64,000 bases of DNA, taken from positions 255,758 to 319,757 of the forward strand of contig KV419397.1 in assembly GCA_001630475.1 (NCBI GenBank). The letters are read 5' to 3'. Positions 10,084 through 21,331 of this stretch are shown here, piece after piece. The notes beneath the pieces are model-generated. The model was not told the origin of the DNA. It worked only from the letters and a program-made list of their open reading frames with translations, and ran no database searches. Numbering within the stretch: the stretch's first letter is position 1; every line of letters begins with the position of its first letter. The translations under genes and the position numbers were made by a program. This stretch comes from Sistotremastrum niveocremeum HHB9708 (lineage: Eukaryota; Basidiomycota; Agaricomycetes; Sistotremastrales; Sistotremastraceae).

Positions 10084-12494
10084 ATGTCTACACCCTCCTC
10101 ACCTTCTAAAGCTCTTATCTCTTTAATTCCTGTTGGCGGGTCTCAGAACAATGAATGGCGTCCCATCTACCAACGTTCCAATGCCGTCGTGTTATACAAC
10201 TCAACATCACACGCGCTCACGATCAGGCACGATGTGCAGCCACCGAGTCAACCGTCACTGTGCCCATATTGCAATCAAGAGCTCCCTCCAGGGTTTGTGT
10301 CTGATCACGATGATATGAGGGATACACTCGCCCCGAACTATTTCCATCTTCTGTCGGTTGCGAATGAAGCAACATCACGACCGTCTTCACCCGTTATTGA
10401 TGAGAAGGGACGTGGTTTCCCTACAGGAGTAATGGCAGAAGGATATTTCAATACCTTTTTCAGAGAAGAGGGACGATTGGGTATTGGCGCCAATGGATCA
10501 GTGTATCTGTGTCAGGTATGTTGTCCTCCTTCGTACTGCCGGTGTAGAATGTTGAACCCCGATTAAGCACGTTTTGAATGGGAATGAACTTGGTGATTTC
10601 CTTCTGCGATTCCTGGGAGGCTTCAGACTCAGTTCTTCTCTTAGGCCACTTTGCGGTCAAGAAGGTCGCAGTGGGAGATTCTCCAGAGTACTTGGTCAAC
10701 ATCTTGAGCGAGGTTAGCCAAGTCTCTGTTTTGCAAAACCGCGAATACTTAAAGGAGTCCGGCTGGGCAGGTGCGACTATTGGAAACCCTACAGCATCCC
10801 AACATCATCACCTATCATCACGCATGGCTCGAGTCTTGTCGCTTTTCGTCTTTTGGTCCTTCCATCCCAACGTTACAGTGAGTTCATTCATCTCGATGTA
10901 GCAGCGTTATCAACCATTGTCACGCGTAGTATTCTGATGCAATGGGCTGAAGGAGGCTCACTTGATGATCTGATTGAAACGCGCTCGGGAATGAAAGCCT
11001 CACACAGTGTGGGAGGCGATGAATCCTCTGGTGATTTACGTACTCGTTCAGAACGTATCCGCGCTTTCAGGGCAAAGCAACACATCTCAGCCGAGGAAAG
11101 GAAGCGTTTACGGGAACGCAATCGAGATTGCACAACTGCCGTACATTTGTTCAGCGCAGCAGAAATCAAGAGTCTCATGAGTGACATTGTGTCTGGTCTG
11201 GCCTTCCTGGTAAGCTGCTTACGCTTCAATTTGACTTGGATCAGTGTACTAAGTCGACGCCGTTAGCATGACAAGTCAATATTGCACCTAGACCTGAAGC
11301 CTCTCAACGTGTTACTGACTTACGATGAAGGGAGACTTATGTGAGACGTTCTCAGTTCGGTATGTATATCCTAACTGTACCACTCACTTCGAACTTAGTC
11401 CCCGTGCCATGCTCTGCGATTTCGGCACATCCAGAGATATGCTTCGCTCTTCATCAATGCGATCAGGTAATACGGGAACGTGAGTATAGCGTCAATCCTA
11501 TAGCGAGCTTCTGATTGAATTAGTATGTAGCCTGGAATATTGTTCGCCGGAATCTATCATGCAAAAATCGCCCCGCGTTTTCCAACCAATTGATTCAAAG
11601 TCCGACATGTGGTCGCTGGGAATGGTCCTCCATAAAATGTTGTTCTTTAGGCTGCCCTTTGCACACGTGCAAGACAGCGACATTGATGGATTGGAGCGAG
11701 AAATTTTGACATACCCTGGGTGATTTGCGTCCAGTTTTCCGACATTCCTCGGTTCCTAATTATGTTTTTACCAGGTTTAAACCGTCTCCAGAAATTAGCG
11801 GAACTATCAGGAGACGTATGCTTCCTCGTGCAGTCATTGTTCTGCTTGAGAGTTTGCTCCACGTCTCCCCGAAAGCTCGTCCGACTTGTGAGCAAGTCCT
11901 AGCGGCAATCAAAGACGGGAAAGTCAGTATCTGTCCCAATAACTATTAAAGATAGAGACTCACACCACACGGTAGCTAGACCCGCTTGTGCGAGAATCTA
12001 CTCCGGGGTCTGAAGTAGTGTCTCTGGTGACTCGACGTCCCAGTCAGAGTCCTCCCACAAGCCCTCTGCTAGATGCTCCTCCTGACTTACCACATAATCC
12101 GCGAACAACTGATCACAAACACGAAGTTCCTTTATTGCAAGATGATGAGGAACCAAACCCTCCATTACCGCTCCCAGCTCCGTCCCTTGGAGTTCTGTCG
12201 CTGCTCAATACTCGACAGCCCGAAATTATTCATTATGCCAAATTAATTCTATTGATTATCAAGGTACGCAGGTCATGAAAACTTCTAGATTTCCATGTCC
12301 TGATTTCCTTTGAGGTCCTCTCTCTCAACTTCTTGTGCCAAAACGCTCCTCCTCGCATTGGAGTACAGTTTATCATTCTTGTCTTGGCTGCTGTGGATAC
12401 ATCTTTTAGTGATTTATGGACACTTTTATTGTTTGGGTTCATGCATCTGTTCATTATCTCCTTCCATCATCGTTGTTGTCAAGCCCCTGTGTAA
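10084..12494 (+). CDS. IKS1: IKS1-type serine/threonine protein kinase
   Basis: The N-terminal region has the IKS1-family CPYCNQELP zinc-knuckle-like motif, followed by a kinase domain. Visible motifs are LGIGANGSVYLC (glycine loop), HFAVKKVAVG (VAIK lysine), MQWAEGGSLDDLI (hinge), HLDLKPLNVLL (catalytic loop), LCDFGTS (DFG) and YCSPESI (APE). The catalytic loop has Leu where RD kinases have Arg, which I recall as normal for this family. A basic insert rich in Arg/Glu (about 11040-11130) sits between hinge and catalytic loop, also family-typical. At least eight introns of 45-60 bp interrupt the gene; one lies inside the glycine-loop/lysine interval. The last exon (about 12312-12494) adds a hydrophobic C-terminus (FIILVLAAVDTSFSDLWTLL), so the kinase is probably membrane-anchored. 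Confidence 0.85.
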
Positions 12495-12571
12495 TATTCT
12501 GCATGATACATGACCCCCGTGTACGTTTAGCTTATCTCCTCCGTATCAGCGTCCCCGAACCCTTCCCCTCT

Positions 12572-13489
12572 CTATGATACGTTTTGTCCCAGATTGTCTT
12601 CATCCATGAGGCGTCGTAACGATTGCATGACCGCAGCACTGAGCTGTCTGACAGCCTCCGCGTCCTGAGGTTGAACGAAAGCCAGCACGCGCCCTTCAAA
12701 CTTGTCAGGATGCCACCTAAGGATAGATTCGCGAAGAATTTCCTTTCGGTTTTTGGGTGTCGGCCTCAAAGGGCTGAATAGGAATTCCGAAACGACAGAG
12801 ATGTTGAGGTCTTCTTCTGGCTGAGGGGAGGTAAATGAGGGCCAGGGAACGTCGTCGAAAGTTAGGGTTGGATGTGGGGTTCCGGTGGTCGTAGGATGCA
12901 AAAGGTCGGCCCAACGTTTGTCGTACTGCTCCAGAGCTTCTCGCATGATTCTCTCCTCCTCTGCTTTTTTCCTCAACGTCTCCTTCATCTCCTCCTCTTC
13001 CTTGAGTTCCTTTCGTATTCGCTCTGTCTTTGCGAAGTCTCGATTGCCTTTGTCGTCCCACAAGATGCCACCTATCCTGACATACTCACGTTCGCCTTGA
13101 GCAACGGCGACGGCCTCTCGCTCTATACGTTCGCGACGTCGCTGAGCAGCTTCTTCGTCGATTTGATCAGGTTCGGGCTGAACCTCTTCAAAGACGCGTC
13201 TTCTAGGCTTTAGGCCTGCAGACGCAGATTTTCGTCCATTGGGCTGGCGCTTTGGAAGGGGAGACGTGAAACTATCGGAAGATTCGTGGAGTGTGGCTGA
13301 GGCTAATTTTTCGGTGATGTCGTCGAGACTCCGGAGATTGAGTACGCCTTTGGTGACATTTGGAAACATAAGAAAGCTTCCAGTGACGCCTGAAGGGACG
13401 GTCTGGACATAAGCCACATTGTTGGTGGACGGTGGCTTCTCAGCGGGAGGAGATAGAGGATCCTCAACGGCTGGAACTGCGAACTTCAT
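12572..13489 (-). CDS. NFKBIL1-like protein with J-domain-like C-terminus
   Basis: One uninterrupted frame of about 305 residues from the ATG at 13489 (MKFAVPAVEDP). The middle is a long charged coiled coil rich in Arg/Glu/Lys (about residues 115-190: RRRERIEREAVAVAQGEREY and onward). The C-terminus has ILRWHPDKFEGRV followed by a helix, which matches the WHPDKF region of NFKBIL1 and resembles a degenerate J domain. The human homologue is linked to mRNA processing; the fungal role is unknown. The frame stays open upstream to 13723, but that part has low coding quality, so the shorter start is preferred. Tail-to-tail with the IKS1-type gene, 77 bp apart. Confidence 0.6.
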   Translation of the reverse strand: MKFAVPAVEDPLSPPAEKPPSTNNVAYVQTVPSGVTGSFLMFPNVTKGVLNLRSLDDITEKLASATLHESSDSFTSPLPKRQPNGRKSASAGLKPRRRVFEEVQPEPDQIDEEAAQRRRERIEREAVAVAQGEREYVRIGGILWDDKGNRDFAKTERIRKELKEEEEMKETLRKKAEEERIMREALEQYDKRWADLLHPTTTGTPHPTLTFDDVPWPSFTSPQPEEDLNISVVSEFLFSPLRPTPKNRKEILRESILRWHPDKFEGRVLAFVQPQDAEAVRQLSAAVMQSLRRLMDEDNLGQNVS

Positions 13490-14707
13490 GGTTTTGGCAA
13501 AGACTGGGCTAGCAACGTCATAACGACAAGTCGAACATCGTGAATACAAGGCGGGAGCAATTTTCAATCTCCGACTATAGTACGCTCTTAAATTCAAATA
13601 ATGATGACATTCTGGATCTTCAGTCGGCCATTCAATATTCAACATCGACCAGTTTGGGCCTGATTTTATTTTTACCTCCATCTGGAAAGACATTACGGCG
13701 ACCACAAATTCGTTCTCTATCAACGGCAGTAAAACTTGAATTTCTCTATGATTATTTCTAGGGAAGAGTAGATCAAGGTGAGAATTACTATATACTTAGG
13801 ACATGGACACGATACTTTGGTCCAATCCTGTGGGCCGATCTGGTTGAGCATCAATTACGGCGAGCCTTTTCTGTTTGTAGAGCGATCTGGGTTTTATAGA
13901 GATCTCGGAACATGCCGATAGTGATCGACTCTCTTGAGCTGCTTCTGTCACCGAACTTCGTGTCGACTTCGTGGTTTCCGTGCTCTCAGGCTCGTTCTCT
14001 TGGCAAAGACCGCTTCTCAGCCTAGCCCCTTGTTTTAACTGATCTTGTTACTTGACAGATGTAATTTTTATCCGCCGATGTCTTTGTTACGACGTGCCAA
14101 CCGGCTACCCGAAAGCGTACAAGCGATTAAATGACACCGATCCAGGCTGCAGCCACAGCCCGACTAATTTCATGAAGACAAAGTGAAATATGTGACTGTA
14201 GTCGAACACATTGTGTAAGTAAAACGAAAGTTTTGATCGCGACAGTGCTCACTGTTCAACGTTCAGCAGTAAATTTGGGTGGCTACTCGATGTCTTCTAC
14301 AGGCAGGTACGGGTTTAGACCCTGATTGAAGATTCGAGCTTTGAATGCAAAAGGAACGGTGAATATTTCCTGCCGTTCTCTTGCGGCCATCCCTGAGCGC
14401 TGGGCGCTGCAGAGGAGCGCGCGGCTCACTTTCAATGATGAATGGAGCATTTAAACGTTTTGTTGCCTGTTTGCCGCCGCCCTATCTGGCTTCTTTGGTC
14501 TCCAAGACATTAAAATCGCCAGGATGTACCTGTGCTCCGTTCAGGGACATCATACTCGCTTTCAAAAAGTCGTGTGTCCTTCTCGGGACCCTAGCATGAT
14601 TTTGGGTATATAAACCGCTATGACTTTGAGGACTTCCCTCCATCCTGGGTTTCCTCAGCCTCACGTTCCCTTAACGTTCTCTGTACGACCTCACTCGCAC
14701 GTCCATC
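13490..14707. promoter_or_regulatory. Divergent intergenic region with TATA box for the PLAC8 gene
   Basis: About 1.2 kb separates the starts of two divergent genes. No coding frame is convincing. A clear TATATAAA lies at 14607-14614, 94 bp before the PLAC8 start codon, which suggests a strong inducible promoter. Several pyrimidine-rich runs follow it up to the start. Confidence 0.55.
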
Positions 14708-15280
14708 ATGAGCTACACTCCCGAGAAGACTATGAGCGCACAACCTGGTGCTACCGCCCAGATGACCGTCGACCACAAGAACGTCAAGGGATTGCCCTTT
14801 AACAAGGATAACCAACGTTCATGGAGCAATGGTATCTTTGGATGCTTCGGAGACTGTGCTACCTGTAAGTCACCCATGCGTATCTCATTGTTCACTATCT
14901 AACGTTACCCTAGGCTGCGTTTCTACCTTCCTCCCATGTATCACATACGCTCAAAATAAGTCTCGTATCCAATATCTCGAGGCCAACGGAGCCCGTCATC
15001 CATCCGGTGGAGAGATGATTAACGGAGACTGCTTCATCCACGGTTGTTTGACTGTCATCGCCGGTCTTGGATGTCTCCTTCAAGTGAGTATTTTCCCCTG
15101 CTTGCATGAATGCTTTCTGATATCGATCGCACCTCTTAGATCGGCAACCGCAAGAATGTTCGTGAACATTATCGCATCGAAGGTGGAGGTGCTGGTGATT
15201 GCTTCTACTCGTGCTGCTGCCAGCCCTGTGCTCTCACTCAAGAGGCAAGGGAGATCGAGCTCGAAGAGCAGAGCTATTAG
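14708..15280 (+). CDS. PLAC8-family cysteine-rich protein
   Basis: Three exons, 14708-14864, 14914-15083 and 15140-15280, split by introns of 49 and 56 bp, give about 155 residues. The core has the PLAC8 pattern: WSNGIFGCFGDCATCVSTFL near residue 40, then a conserved Gly/Cys hydrophobic segment, then DCFYSCCCQPCALTQEAREI with the CCxxxxCALxQ motif, and the usual C-terminal ELEEQSY-type tail. Family members act in metal (cadmium, zinc) resistance, cell-size control or organelle transport at the plasma membrane; the fungal role is not settled. Promoter has a TATA box. All splice joins keep frame. Confidence 0.9.
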
Positions 15281-15622
15281 ATATTTATTCAGCATTGCAT
15301 GATTTTGGAGATTACTTCATTTAAATTTCAGTCTTGCCGCATTTACTATATCATTTAAGCCACTCTGCGAACTATCACCTCAGCGTATTCCGTGTCTATC
15401 AAACTTATATTAAGGATTGCGTGGATATGTCCATGCTATACAATTAATGGTATAATGAGTACTATGCGACGAGCAACGACAGCGGTCGAAAGAGTGGATA
15501 TAACAAGAAAGATAATATATGCGTGTGTTCGATGCAAATGCAAGAAAATGGATGGTGATGGTATGCAGACGCCGTGAAAGCCATGAAATCCGTGACTAAT
15601 ACAAAGAAGGAAGCAGGGCTTG

Positions 15623-18355
15623 CTAGCCCTCAGTCAAATCAGGCTCCTTTTCGGGAGGTAGGGATAGAGCTGGTGAGTCCTCCTGTTGTTGTAACGATGT
15701 GTCGCGACTGTCATAGCTCCCATTCCTCACCATCTGCACAATGCGATATTAATACCTCGTGGATAATAAGTCCCAATTTTTACTCACGTTCAAGGGTGCC
15801 GATAATCGCCGGGAATAATCCATGCTATCTTGTAACCCCGAACTGGCCTGTCCTCCTCTCAGTCGATATATAGTTTGTGGATCCAGTCTATGGTCATGTC
15901 TTAAATATTCATCGTCCAGGTCTTCCGTTGATTGATCATAATTTTGAGACAACCTCGAGCGAGTGGGTAATGGAGGTACGGGACTCGGTGATGGTGGTAA
16001 TGATGATCTTCGAGATGGTGCAGAACTTGATTGGAGGATGGGTATTGGAGTTGGAAGAGCGAAAGGTAGAAGACTGTGAGGACTCATTGCGACTGGTGAA
16101 GGAGGTGGTATGATAGGCAAGGAAGGTGAACTCGAAGTGCCGGATCTTCTCCCTCGCCCTGAACGACCAAAAGGTGTCTCAATTCTGATCATCCTCTTCC
16201 TCTCCTTAGTCGCAGGACTGACTCCACTTTCCGACACTCCCAGCAAACTCGTATGCTGATGGCCACTGCTCGAATTGCTATCGCCATGCTCCTGATTAGA
16301 TCCTGCAGATAGGCCATGCCTCTCAGCGGAGCCTGAATGCTCTTGCGACGAGGACTTCTCAAATGACGAATGACCGTGTGAAGAAGGAAAGGATTGATCG
16401 ACCGGACTCGTCGATCTAGCACGTGCAGGGCTTGGGCTCGTCCCTTCTCTTTCTCTCCTAAGCTCAGAAGGATCAACGTTCGCCAACCATGCCGAAGGCG
16501 GCATGATACTTCTCTCACATATCGAGCGCCGAACATGATGATGATCCTCGAGCCCGGAATCTGAACGCGTTTCCTGTAATGCACCTGCTGATAACGATTG
16601 TTGCATGGATTGGGTTTGTGGCAGATATCGTCCTCCGTCCGAGACATGCCGTCGCAGCGCCGCGGCATTGGCCATCAGATGAGAACCGCTGTGCGCCTCG
16701 CTCATTGCGTTTTCTGAAGTGGCCGCCCTACCGCCGCTAAGACTGTTTATCTCGTGGTCGCCATCGTCCTCCTCGACAAGCAAGGATCGTACAGAGCGCG
16801 GGAGCCCCTGGCGAATTCGACCAGACGAAGCACCACCAGGTCCATGAGTATGATCAAGACCTAGAGCTTTTCTACGGCGGCGACGGAACGCAAAGAAGGC
16901 CCAGACTATCATGAATGCGGCCGATAACACTGATGCCAGTACCACGCCGATGATTGCACCACGATTGTGAGAAAATCTAAAGAAGTCGAATGAGCGCTTG
17001 AGGGGTATCTCTGATATTAAGGAACGCACGATTGATTCCCGTCACCTTCTCCAGGGCTTAATGATCCTGCTTTGGTTGTAGTGGTATGCCGAGATGAGGT
17101 GGTTCTAGACGAGCTAGAATGCGTTTCAGGAGCAGACGTTGGACTGAATGCCTGAGAATCCGATGTATCCGCGACCTGGGAGGTGGTGAACGAGAGGGTC
17201 GACGTTGTATCTGTCAGTGCGGTGGTAGAGGGGGATGCAGTTCTGGGACACTTATAAGCATTCGAGTCTGCTTCAGATAGAATGAATTCTTACAAGGATC
17301 GCGAGCTAGTGGAAATAGAGGTGATGTTCGTAGAAGGAAGGCTCGACGATCTGCCCACTGAAGAGGATACACTGAGTGCCGAAGTGGAGGTTGTCGAGAG
17401 TCGCGTCGAGGTGAGCGAAGAATTAGTGATAGCGGAGGACGTCGACGATAGGCTGTCGGATGAAGTAGAAGACAAAACGGTAGAGGATGATGAGATCGTA
17501 GAAGACAGACTACTCGAGGATTCGGACGAAGAGGTGACGGAGCTGAGAGATGAAGAAGTCGTAGATGAGGTCGTTGAAGATGAAACGGACGAAGTGGACG
17601 AAGACGAAGAGGAGATCGTAGAGGACGTTGTCGTTGATGTGGATGTAGACGTTGAGGATACAGACGTTGTCGTTGAGGATGTCGAAGTAGTGGAAGAGGA
17701 GTCAGTTGATGAGGTGGACGACGCGACAGAGGTTGAGGATGTCGATAAGGTCGTTGAAGAGGACGACATGATGGAAGATGAAGAAGTAGTGGGCGCATCC
17801 CTAAGACCGTCAGTCCAACGTCGATTTTTCTTGACAAAAAGAACATACGATGTAGTCGTAGACGAAAGCGAACTCGTGCTACTTGCGGATGATGTGCTGC
17901 TATCGGTCTGACTGGTTGAGGAGGATCTGTATATAATCTTGAATGTGAGACATTGATCAGAGACATTGGCAAGTGTGGACTGACATGGATGACGATGAGC
18001 TGGTCGCGCTCGTCGTGCCCGTCCCAGTCGAGGACGTCGAATCGCTAATCGCGGAACTAGACGAAGAAGTGGAAGTGGAGGTAGGCACAGCGCGTAGCCC
18101 AATATTTTGATGAAAGGCAAGTGCACGAGCCCGCCGGGACGGGTGTTTATAAAGCGTGTTTCCGTCGTGCTCAACCGACAGGGCACCTATATTACTGGGC
18201 CCTTGTCGCGTCGGGAGCCGTTTTGAATTTAAGAAAGGTTTCGAAAGGCCGAAATAAAGGTTGTCAGAAATATTGTCAGATGTGGGAGAGTCGCTGCAAG
18301 AAAGGGGGTCATCATGTGCCAACGAGTCAAGCCGAGATGTCTCTGGCTCTTGCAT
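15623..18355 (-). CDS. Ser/Thr-rich single-pass surface protein
   Basis: Exons 17985-18355 (5' end uncertain), 17294-17926, 17031-17242, 15788-16976 and 15623-15733 join in phase with introns of 51-58 bp. The ectodomain is several hundred residues of almost pure Ser/Thr with scattered Val/Asp, a heavily O-glycosylated stalk. One membrane span follows (NRGAIIGVVLASVLSAAFMI, then VWAFFAF), then RRRRR, then a roughly 400-residue Ser/Pro/Arg-rich cytoplasmic tail. The layout resembles fungal wall-stress sensors of the Mid2/Wsc kind, but no WSC cysteine domain is visible. I found no signal peptide for a start at 18355; a frame near 18370-18420 (MLSTRYSLSTACLFSA) is signal-like but could not be joined. 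Function in wall sensing is inference. Confidence 0.65.
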
Positions 18356-19671
18356 GATGCTTTGCTGAGAAAAGACAGGCGGTAGAAAGCGAATAACGAG
18401 TGGACAGCATTAAGGAGTGTAAGGCGAAATGAAAGACAGAAGCAGGACAGCGCTCGACATGAGACAGTCGCTCGTCGTCAAAAGAGCTGCTATACTCGGC
18501 AATTCCCACGATCCCTTTTCTTGTTCCTACAGCGTGCACTTTGGTCGCTTCGGCTGCTGGCGACTTGACAGTTTCAACTTGGGATAAGGCTAGGGGATGT
18601 CTTGCTTTCAGCTCGTCGAGGCCTGCCCCAAGCTGCGTTGCCCCCCTTCAGTTTGCGAATGGCCTGATACCAGCCATCGCGTGGTTACCGAGGACCTGAA
18701 ACCCACGCAGACGAGGCCTCCGACGGAAAAACCGCTGATTTGGTGGTGAAAGCCTTAACCTTCATGCGCATGATCCTGCTGATTGGTCTCTCTGGCTTTT
18801 CTGGAAAGACTGCTCGGCTTGAATCTCTAATCATACACGCATTATGACTGAACTCTCGCCGCCGATTTGGATCATGCAGGTTCCGCTAAATGAAATGTCG
18901 TGAATCATACAGTATCTTCCAAAGCGATTGAGTTGGATGTTCCGAATCCACGCAGCAGTTGTGCAATAACTTTCTATCAGAAGTCCAGGTTCTCTTCAGA
19001 CGTTTCGCCTTCCCTGTCCTTTGTGCGGGCGACCGGAACGCACTTCGGCACTCCTGGACTGCTCTGACACAACCACGTTTCTCAACGTTCCTGGTTTGTT
19101 CTTATTTTTCGTCCAAAATTCTAATTGACCGGTTTATATAGACTGGTGGTGGACTTGACCGAAAGGATTCTATCATCCCATCTCACTTGCAGTCCTGCAT
19201 TCTAAACAGGGTTATGAAGTCAACAGCTTTTCTCACAAGCTATTCTTGAGTAGGGTTCATCATATACCATAAGAAAAGAAGAAACGATCGTGATAACTGG
19301 CGCCTGACTCAACATTTGTCACCTTTCTGATGCTAATCCTCTATCATCACTCTGTTACGCAACATTGGCCCTTTGCCCTCTGCGGCATTCACAGTCAACG
19401 GCACCTTTAATTTTCTAGAACACTTTCGCAGCTACCCCTGAATAACGTGCTGAGATCCCATCGCCTCCCAGTGGAACCGTCTATTCTCTAATCGGCACCT
19501 TTCTTTTTATTGGGAGCTGATGCGACAACGCGCCAGTCACGCTCAGCACCAAGGAGGCGCAGTTCAGAAGCCAGGCGCTCCACCACTATGGAGCAATGAG
19601 TTACTTATAAAGTAACCTGAGGACCTGTCCGTTCTCAAAGCCTCGTTACCTACCTTCGTCAACCCGTCATT
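18356..19671. promoter_or_regulatory. Divergent intergenic region with TATA box for the small gene at 19672
   Basis: About 1.3 kb with no recognisable coding exon or RNA gene. A TATAAAG at 19606-19612 lies 60 bp before the ATG of the downstream small gene. The left part is the promoter of the Ser/Thr-rich surface protein. Confidence 0.45.
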
Positions 19672-19959
19672 ATGGCATCTCAGTCTTCTCGAACTCCTCC
19701 CCCGCGCAGACAGGACATCCCATATGATGGGACACCGGAAGGGCTTCGGAAACAAATTGGTCTTACTGCGGTTCCTGGTGTGGACGCTAGGAAAGGCCAA
19801 AATTCTTACGACCAAGGCAAAGAACGTACAGATCATGTTCACGATGACCAGGTACATAGATTTATTGATCGTGGTCAATCTCGAATTTACCATGTATTTT
19901 GACAGGAGTCGAAATCTGGGGGAGCGTTGAGAGAAGTATGGGACAAAATTAAACCATAA
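19672..19959 (+). CDS. Small hydrophilic protein, unknown function
   Basis: Two exons, 19672-19851 and 19906-19959, are joined in phase by a 54-bp intron (gtacat to gacag). The product is 77 residues, highly charged and Gly/Pro/Asp-rich (PPRRQDIPYDGTPEGLRKQI at the start; SGGALREVWDKIKP at the end) with no membrane segment or signal peptide. Composition suggests a disordered, possibly stress-induced, protein. TATA box 60 bp upstream. I recognise no family. Confidence 0.6.
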
Positions 19960-20054
19960 CCGAGAATCAGTGTTATTCTATCAAACCATGTACACGAAGT
20001 TATGATTCTGATAGCCCGTTCGAATGACAGGATCGATCACGAGTCTATATAAAT

Positions 20055-20980
20055 TTATAGAAGTTGCATTTCACGCAGATGTGAGATCATGATCAGGATA
20101 GTACAATCCATCTGTATATCCAGAGTCAGTAAACATGATATCCGGCCAATCGCTAATGATGATCTCACCTGAAGAATGGAGCCTATAGTTCCCCACCCAG
20201 TATAGAAAGCATCGGGAACCTCAGGCAGGCAAATATTTCGATCGCAAGTCCTACTAGGAGCAGAATAGTCTTGAGGTATATTGATAACCTGAGGGGCCGG
20301 GACCCCTCTCAGTTTGAGCACGCTAGACCCCTCTTCAAGGTGCGAATCGTCAATTGAATATGGAGCAGTGGCGAGAGTCGTTTCACTGTTTGAGGATGAC
20401 GACGTTGAATGGCTAAGCTAATACCACGTGTCATGGCAAGATTTCATATCGGCGATCCAGATCTAGTACACACCATGAAAATTTCACTGTCGTTTACCAG
20501 ATCGACTCCATCTGCTCGTCCTGAAGATGTCGTGCTGGAGATGTGTTCAGAGGGACCTTCCAGATCTGTCACGATAAGGCCCGGAGCAAAGGGAAGAGAC
20601 ACTCACTTCCGGGTTGATCCTCAGAGCATTTCTTGTCCTCTGCTTTGTGCTCTAACCGAACAGACGAATCTGAAGGGATGTCCAACCCACTGTAATTGAG
20701 CAGTATGCTGTCAATGTCCTTGTATTGTGATATTGTTTTCTCCCCAAGGGAAGACAAATTTGCAATGCATAGCGATGGCAGAGAAGCCTGCTTTGTCCAA
20801 TTTTGTTCACTACCTTCAGGATCTTGAGAAATGCCTCGTACATCTCAGGAAGCTAAAGTGCTTACCTTCATCCATCGCACCAGCTGAGTGGTCTCCTATG
20901 GGGTGCGATGCCAGCGCATCGCTAGGATCCGTCACGCTGTCTTTGTAAACGGTGTTGGATGAGACGCAATCACCATCCAT
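20055..20980 (-). CDS. Hypothetical protein, multi-exon
   Basis: Minus-strand chain starting at the ATG at 20980 (MDGDCVSSNTVYKDSVTDPS). Readable exons: LPEMYEAFLKILK, then DIDSILLNYSGLDIPSDSSV to DQPG, then a short Ser/Gly piece (EHISSTTSSGRADG), then LSHSTSSSSNSETTLATAPY onward to CDRNICLPEVPDAFYTGWGT, and a short final exon ending at 20055. Most joins have good GT-AG ends and keep phase. The junction between the first piece and LPEMYEAF is unresolved: the only in-phase option uses a GTGACG donor and an 84-bp intron. A further upstream exon near 21010-21201 is possible. No family is recognised. Confidence 0.45.
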
Positions 20981-21331
20981 TGCTGTAAAGAAGAGGATGG
21001 AAAAGCACGTCAGAAAAGGAGGGAGGGAAGATAGAGTGGTGGATGTCGTCGTTGAAGATAAGGTCGACTAAGCGAGCCGCTTGTCATCGTCCAGCGCTGT
21101 GGGCACGATGCAAACTCAGGGTCTTGTAAATCATCCGCGTCACTCGAGTGGTGACCTTGATATCGATATTCTGAAATATGCAGGTGAGATGTGAGAGTCA
21201 TCAGTGGATCAGGTATTCATCTAGAGCGGTTTTGTTTAGAACACAGTTCTATTCCGAGCATGTCATGATATACAGAATGAATTTCTTTTTACGTTCCTTG
21301 TCTTGTGATGTAATTGGCGCCATGGCAGGAC

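Noticed and set aside
17282-17911. 209-residue plus-strand frame of almost pure Glu/Asp/Val
   Set aside because: It is the antisense reading of the Ser/Thr-repeat exon of the surface protein; Ser codons read backwards give Glu, Asp and Val. No start context or family.
17214-17972. 252-residue minus-strand frame rich in Arg/Pro/Leu
   Set aside because: Off-frame reading of the Ser/Thr repeat exon.
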